Assembly: GCA_039720395.1 (NCBI GenBank)
Contig: CM077833.1
Coordinates: forward strand, 28,046,271 to 28,110,270
Source: Liquidambar formosana
Lineage: Eukaryota > Streptophyta > Magnoliopsida > Saxifragales > Altingiaceae
Direction of reading: 5' to 3'
Length of the DNA: 64,000 nt
Part shown: positions 57,730-64,000 of the stretch, piece by piece
Numbering within the stretch: position 1 is the stretch's first letter
How the letters are laid out: every line of letters starts with the position of its first letter
Program-made: the position numbers and the translations under genes
The notes under the pieces: generated by a model
Told to the model about the DNA's origin: nothing
Database searches by the model: none
The model's input: only the letters and a program-made list of their open reading frames with translations

Positions 57730-59338
57730 TGAGGTTGAACGGTTATAAAGAAAATTCTAGTCTGCCCATTAAAATACCTATTTCTTCGTTCCCATCTAAT
57801 GTGGTAACTAGAGTGACATGCTCTACATCAATAAGTTCATTAACATAGAATGCTCTTAGCACCCAAAAAAAGAAAAAAAAAGTATGAGAGAGAGAGAGAA
57901 TTTGAAGCCTTAAAAGAGGCGTGCATGCAATCACATGTGGCTTTGCAGTTTTGGGGGTGGTACCCCCGACCCATGGTAGTTGCAATTTCCGGCCAGAACA
58001 TAATGCACGTAGTAAAGATCTCATCATGGCAAAGGTCCCACAAATTTATAGCCTTTTTCTTTGACATTACTTCTATAGTGATCCCCTCAGGACATAACAT
58101 CGACAGTCACACTAATCAGTAATCACCCTCACCAACTCCATTCAATCCATTCCTATTATTAGTCTCTGTTACGGACAGGCAGTGGATCAATCTTTTCCAG
58201 ATGCACAATATTATTTTTTTGGGAGGGGGATTTAGCTCCACATGGCTCGTATCTCAACCATGTCACGTCGAGCAAAGAGTTAGGACCCAGTATTGATGAA
58301 TCTCATTAGTAAATCAACCGTTCTGACGCAGTATTGATAAATCAACCGTACAAAAGATCAACATTTTGAAGAGTTCAATATTAGGAGGAAAAAAAAAAAC
58401 AAAAAGTGTTTCCACAATGCAAAACATTCTGAAGAGTATGCTAAAATAAGAGTAAAATTCACCTGATCCGGTTGAATTTGGTAATGACACAACTCAGTGG
58501 AACAGACCAAATCGTAGATCCTGATCTTCTATGCTGAGATGGCACGACCTAAGTGAGTGTTGAAGCTTAATGGATCCATTAACTAACTATGAGAGCCAAA
58601 TCTGAGCCTTGGTATTATGCAAGGAAAGAGGTTTATGGAAAACACTAAACATAACAGTATGTCACCCAGACACAAACGCCATTGTAAAAACATACCGGCC
58701 TCACACATCGGACACATAAATACGTGCGTACGACATGAGGCGGCAAGCAAAAAAAAGCAGCATTCTGGATTAGTTCATATTATATAGCCCAACAAGCATA
58801 TTGCACATAATCTGATTTACCAACACCCCCACCTCACCCTTCTTTTTTCTATATGAAAGCTAATTTGGTTTGCAAACTACACTTGTAATAGTTGCTGGTC
58901 ACTGATTTACATTGTTCAACTATATTAAACATTTGTCAACTGAACCATTTAAAGATCAGGAAAATGCTTTTCTTACCAACTGAATTGTGCCAATTCCACA
59001 ACCAGTAAATGGTAAGGAGCAATTCTGAATTTGACAGTTAATGAATGTCACTCAGTTTAAGTAAGGGAGAAAAGCCATGTTGGTCAGAATGAGGAGTCAG
59101 TTTGAATATCATTGATCCATAGGTTATTCCATAATACAACTTGACATATTCCCATATTAATCAAAGGCGTACCTTAACCAAGTGAAGGATCTGAAAAGGT
59201 TGGACTGATGGATCATCAATATACAACAAATAGGGAACTCTCAATGATGCCTTCACCTCGCATTGGGGGTGACCACAAATAGATAAAAGATGCACTTCGA
59301 ATCATATATTGCATTAAAAAATTTAGTAATAACAACAG
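57730..59338. other. Intergenic and CTC1 3' flank
   Basis: It contains a short GA tract near 57887-57899. The last few hundred bases before 59339 are probably 3' untranslated region of CTC1. No other gene. Confidence 0.5.
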
Positions 59339-62300
59339 TTACCCATTTAGCAGTTCTTGAATCAGGTCCCTGGCTTCGGTGACAGTGTTTGTATAATGAA
59401 CTTCTCTAGCCCATATATTTTGCATGGAATGCATTGTCATCTCCATATCTGTAAGGTGCTTCTCCAACCGCCCAACAGAATCCAAATCCATCACACTCCC
59501 GAGGACAGTCTGCCAAGACAAGACCAAATACCTCATTTACCCAATTTTCCAGCATACAGAATAGAAATGGATACCAAGGACAAAAAATAGAGTAAAACAG
59601 TTAATGCGAAAAATCCAACCAGAGGAGCATGCAAATCTTACACATCAATTCTTGATCAACCCAAAGAGCAGATAAGAACAATATCTTTTTTTGATAAGGT
59701 AAAGATAAGAACAATATCTAAAACAACAAAAAGACAAGCAAATATGAAAAATAACACCGTGAGCACTACTCAGCGAATTCAAACTGGAAGAGATTATCAA
59801 GATTCAGAATTGGAGCAACAAAGCAAATGAAACCACTATACTCAGCTTTTCATAGCATTTAGATGAGAATTTCAACCAATGAACTCATCTCTATATTTTA
59901 TTATCATTTTGGGAAGTTGGAAAGACACCACTACACATGATCAGCTTCAAACTTCAAATGCTTAATCATTCCATTTCCACATGGTGACCAACTGCTCACA
60001 AATCAGTTATTCATTTTACTTTTGTGGTTGTTGGGTGTTAGCAGTTTTCTGTAAAAATGATATGCTTAATTAAGAACTCATTCCATTTCCACATGGTGCC
60101 CAACTAACTGCTCACAAAACCGTTATTCATTTTACTTTTGTGGTTGTTGGAGTGTTAGAAGTTTCCTCTGTAACTATGATAAGTTCGATTAATAACTCAC
60201 CCAAACTGTGCCAAAGCAAGCATTGAGGATAATGAATTTGAGGATTTTCTCATCTGAGCTGCTGAAGGCATTATCTGAACTGACAGAAAAACTAAAATCT
60301 TGACAAGAAGAATCGAACAAGGATCCATAATTTTTCACAGTAATTCTGCCATGCTTCTCTAAAATTCTATCAACATGATGAAGTGCAGTTCTGCAGGCCT
60401 TGTCCATCCCAGTACCCTTTAATCTCCAGCAACTGCTTCCAAAAGCATTCTGTGGGATTTTTTCACGTAGCCTTAACAAGGTTGCTGCCCTCTCAGCATT
60501 AGCCCAACAACAACATAAGGATGATCCATCATCTACGAGGAAAAAATAGAAACAAATAAAACAACAGACAAAAAGTTAAAGTGAAATCGTACCATTAAGA
60601 GTAGACTACTTATGCAGGCAAAGACACTTGCAAAAACTAAATCTTCATGAAAAGAAGATATGATGACTCTTTTAAGTCTTTATCAATTGGAAATTTACCC
60701 ATAACAGGATGAAGACTACCTTCAGAATGCAAAGAAATTTTATGGAGATCATCACATCATCATGAACTGTGTGTGCAGCTCAACAGCACATCATTTAGGA
60801 AGTCTTAACCATGCCTAGCCATAAAATTAACCCAAAACTCATAACCATCATGCAATTTAATTCATTTATTTGGTCACTCTGGGGGCCCAAGGCCCAATAT
60901 ACAATTTATATACCCAACCAGAGTTGTAACTTAATGACCTACAAAACATGGTAGCATTGATTTTGGGCTCTTGAGATGCTTTGGATCCTAAAAAACAGTT
61001 TGAAGTTGATGAGGTGTGGTTTCACATGGATGGAACTTTGTGTGGTGGCAAATCCAGACTGTTCACATACCCTTTTCTAGAATACAAGAGAGATTCCCAA
61101 AACAGATTTTGATTGGAGCACTAATGGAACGGATTTCTACAACTAGGGATTTAATTCCTTCAATTCCAAGTATTTGTAATAGACTTTAAAAGCCAGCCCG
61201 AAATAGAAGACAGACTATATTGATTGTTCAAGAAAATGACCAAGGATGGATCCCCATTCAAGAATTTGCAATACCTAAGCAACAAAGGCTCCATATTTGA
61301 CACAGGCATTCAATTATTAAAAGAATGGCAGATATAGAGAGAGAGAGAGAGATGCATGCATAGACCAGGCGAGAGAACAGAGATGGAATTTCCAGGAAAA
61401 GTTCTGACCCATTAATGCTTATCAAAACTTACCCTCTATACTCTCCACCTTTAAATTAACACTACGCTCTTCTATATGAACTATGTAAAGTCTTAGAAAA
61501 GACTATGGTTTTCTGCTCTAGGAAATAATTAGGTGCTGTGTTACAAGACAATTACACCAAAACAAGCTACTGCATGAACCCGATGTAAGCTCTAAATCCT
61601 GGCTATGCAAGATCAAGTAGTCTTTAGTTTGATGAAGCTCTAACTAGACTAACACCCTCACATATTTCATGATATCATTCAGTTAAAAATAAACAAAATA
61701 ACATACCCAATACAAAACCAGCAAGTGAAATATTAAGAACAGGTGCTTTGGTGTGACTTTTTGATTGTGTATCATCATATTTTCTATCCTTTTTTTCCAG
61801 AACCAGGATATGGATAGCCAGGACCTGTCAAAATTGTCAACATAGATCATGATTGCCAGCATTCACAGATTACAAATTAGCTTCATCTATCTGGTAACAA
61901 GAATTCAAATTGGAAGGAGCGTAATGAAAAGGTGAGTTTAATCTGCTTGTAAAGCATGAAAACTTATTGATCAAACATGACTAACCCTGCAGTGAAACAG
62001 CACTGGCTTACATGCCAAACACTGGGCCAATTCAGAAATCAAACCAGAAGAAACAGAGTCCAAAGAGGCAACATTGTATAAATTTGAAGCAGACCATAGA
62101 TTAGAACACTTGTCACTGTATTGTTCATTGACTTCTCCTATGGAATTGACTACAATATGTGACACACTCGTCAACATGAAATCAGTCTGCCCACTGGAAA
62201 AACAAGTAAAGGTTAATCTGATAAGAAAAACTGTCGCTAGAAATAAATTGAACATAAGGAAACCAATTTACGAAGCAATCTTCATAGACTGTGCAGATAC

Positions 62301-63873
62301 GAAGTGAACTATGAGCATATAGATAATATACACGGACAACAGTTTTAATACATACATTAAAGCACAAGGCAAAAATAAACTACGTAGAGTAGAGATTTCA
62401 TACCTTGATTGAAGGATCCGATGAAAGGTTGCATTTACACCAGGTCCAAATCCAGTAGGATAAGCAAGTTTACTTAGAGTACCTAAAATCCTCACCTAAT
62501 AGGTGAAAATAATGGAATAAGATAACACGTAATGTCTTTGAATGATTGAATCAATACACTGAAAAAAAAAGTTTGAGAAATGGCATTTACAATGTGATGG
62601 TTCATCAGAAGATGAATACAGACACTGCTTACAACTCCCTGGAAAAAACTCAACTGATGAACATCACGAAGGCTTTCATGGCTTAAATGTTTATCAAGAG
62701 GACTACCCTCAAAAGTATGTACCGCCACCACATGTCCATATAGAGAGATTAAATTTCCCTCAGGCAACAAGCAATCAGACTCTGCAATTGCAGCAGGTTG
62801 CAATGAAGCAGCCACTGTCGTCCCAACACTTCGAGAAGTGTTAGCAACCTCTTCCAGAGTCAAAGATGGCTTGATCAAGCCTTTCTCCATTATATTAACA
62901 TCTACTCCCAAGAGATTCAAAGCATCAGCAGAAACATGGAGATCAACATCTGAATAGGTCTCAAGACATTTGCTGGAAGATCTCTGGAATAGCAGTTCAA
63001 TCTGATGAGTACCTCCGGATAGAACCTCACTATTACTAAAAGAAGACTCAACTAATGCAGGATCATATGAAGGGTCAGTATAAGAGAGAAGCTCATCAGA
63101 AGAGAACGAAAGGCTCCACAGATGTGTTCTGGAATTAATGAGAACTTTAGCACCACTGAGATATTCAGAGTCCTTGAGATTACAAAAGAGATCCTCCTCA
63201 AAGTGCTTTGTGATGTAAAAATCACCAATTCGCAGCAACTGCAATTCAGGTAAAAATCAACACAAGTTGCATTATGTTATGAATGAAAGCAGTACACAGG
63301 ATAATTTCATCACAACATCAATTAAACAAAAATAAAGGAAAATCTGACAATCTGACACACCTGATACTTAAAAATACTTTCAGACTTGAACTCCAGCAAT
63401 AAATTCCGTGAACTTGGTTTGCAACCAACACTGACATTAACATTAGCTTTTCTGCAACACAACCACCCTGAACTAACCAGGCTGTGATTGTTGACACTTC
63501 TGATGGTAGCCATACATGGAATTTCAGGTGTTGAACACAAGTTACAGTGTTTCCTCTCCACACTACATGTCCTGCAAGGACTGGAACAATCATTCAGATG
63601 GCCACATGATTCTTTGCCAGCATCGCTCGAGTAATCCATTATGCCTGAATATGATGCCCTAATTGATGCATGGCCAATTTTACATCTCTTACAAGAAGCA
63701 TGTTCCTGGTAATTTCCACAATCACCATGTTCCATGAGTTTTTGCCGCTTCTCCTTGGAAACCATAGATGGATGCATATTTCCGTCCTTCCCAGCAAGAA
63801 ACAAATCCCAAGGCAACACCATGGCCTCAGCAAACATGCTTGACCTGTTTGAAATAACTGGATCACCTTGAAA
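59339..63873 (-). CDS. CTC1, CST telomere complex subunit (C-terminal half; 5' part beyond window)
   Basis: Seven exons in transcription order: 63873-63361, 63238-62591, 62495-62404, 62193-61986, 61824-61707, 60532-60201, 59509-59339. All are GT-AG and in phase, giving 693 residues to the stop; earlier exons lie past the right edge. Recognisable plant CTC1 segments are NLISLYGHVVAVHTFEGSPL, VRILGTLSKLAYPTGFGPGV, VLNISLAGFVLDDGSSLCCC followed by WANAERAATLLRL, and the terminal VTEARDLIQELLNG; these belong to the C-terminal OB-fold region. Full plant CTC1 is about 1300 residues. With STN1 and TEN1 it forms the CST complex, which binds single-stranded telomeric DNA and recruits DNA polymerase alpha-primase for C-strand fill-in. 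The first visible exon contains many cysteines (CKRCKIG, CSSPCRTC, CNLCSTPEIPC), a possible zinc-binding segment. The last intron carries a tandem duplication and a LINE micro-insertion. Confidence 0.93.
59670..59719 (-). mobile_element. 16-bp LINE 3'-end micro-insertion in the last CTC1 intron
   Basis: AGATAAGAACAATATCT occurs perfectly at 59670-59686 and 59703-59719. The 16 bp between them read on the minus strand as TTACCTTATCAAAAAA, matching the 3' end of the LINE in the thioredoxin intron (TTACTTTATCAAAAAA) at 15 of 16 positions. Orientation, tail and 17-bp duplication are all as expected for target-primed reverse transcription aborted almost at once. Confidence 0.85.
59967..60196. repeat. 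112-bp imperfect tandem duplication in the last CTC1 intron
   Basis: Both copies (from 59967 and from 60079) begin CATTCCATTTCCACATGGTG and contain GTTATTCATTTTACTTTTGTGGTTGTTGG. They differ by small insertions and substitutions. Copy 2 ends right at the donor side of the preceding exon. Confidence 0.85.
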
Positions 63874-64000
63874 CTGTGGGACATTTAAAAGGGGATGAAC
63901 AATGTATATTTACTGAAATGGGATTTTTATTTTCAACAATCAAGTTTGTTAGGTTCTTATCCAAGGAAAAATTGTTTGAAACAGCAAAAAGTGAACATAT

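Noticed and set aside
1..64000. tRNA, rRNA, CRISPR or biosynthetic cluster
   Set aside because: No cloverleaf, ribosomal or spaced-repeat pattern was recognised, and the neighbouring genes belong to unrelated families.

Overview
This 64 kb window is nuclear DNA from a flowering plant, almost certainly a eudicot. It is AT-rich, the genes have small GT-AG exons, and the gene families are plant-typical (DUF547/MIP1 leucine-zipper, DUF1645, MIZ1/DUF617, subgroup-22 R2R3-MYB, phytocyanin-like cupredoxin). Plant LINEs, a solo LTR and MITEs fill much of the rest. I cannot name the species from sequence alone. I see no tRNA, rRNA, CRISPR or organellar block.

Layout, left to right: (1) 2.1-5.9 kb, + strand, a 13-exon MIP1-zipper/DUF547 gene. 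(2) 6-17 kb, mostly repeats: a 132-bp tandem duplication, a 5'-truncated LINE with a perfect 16-bp target duplication, a Harbinger-type element, a broken F-box/DUF295 gene (no ATG, in-frame TAG), a Mutator-like foldback MITE, a Stowaway MITE and a tiny Tourist-like element. (3) 17.6-18.7 kb, + strand, an intronless DUF1645 gene. (4) 19.0-19.8 kb, a complete 700-bp solo LTR. (5) 21.75-29.74 kb, - strand, a 17-exon S9 prolyl-oligopeptidase/acylaminoacyl-peptidase-like gene of 726 codons. (6) 30-36 kb, intergenic, with a hAT-like element, a second copy of the foldback MITE and a decayed RNase H-like fragment. (7) 36.4-37.1 kb, + strand, a MIZ1-like gene. (8) 42.9-43.6 kb, + strand, an R2R3-MYB. 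(9) 44.8-45.2 kb, a hAT MITE with a perfect 8-bp target duplication. (10) 46.6-47.6 kb, - strand, a cupredoxin gene whose signal peptide appears frameshifted. (11) 50.4-54.8 kb, + strand, a two-exon thioredoxin-like gene whose 3.75-kb intron holds a LINE fragment with a 409-codon ORF. (12) 55.7-56.1 kb, - strand, a small single-pass membrane protein. (13) 59.3 kb to the right edge, - strand, the C-terminal half of CTC1, the large subunit of the telomere CST complex.

Exon boundaries for the three large genes were assigned by hand. In each, GT-AG sites and codon phase close perfectly (1827, 2181 and 2082 nt, all divisible by 3), so these models are firm. The genes form no operon or pathway cluster; this is ordinary eukaryotic gene order.

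The most unusual signal is a series of very short insertions (15-47 bp) at five places. Each is flanked by a 12-17 bp direct repeat and consists of an A/T tail, in three cases with the TTATCAAAAAA 3' end seen on the longer LINE copies here. They look like extremely 5'-truncated LINE retropositions. One, in the last CTC1 intron, matches the 3' terminus of the LINE in the thioredoxin intron at 15 of 16 bases.
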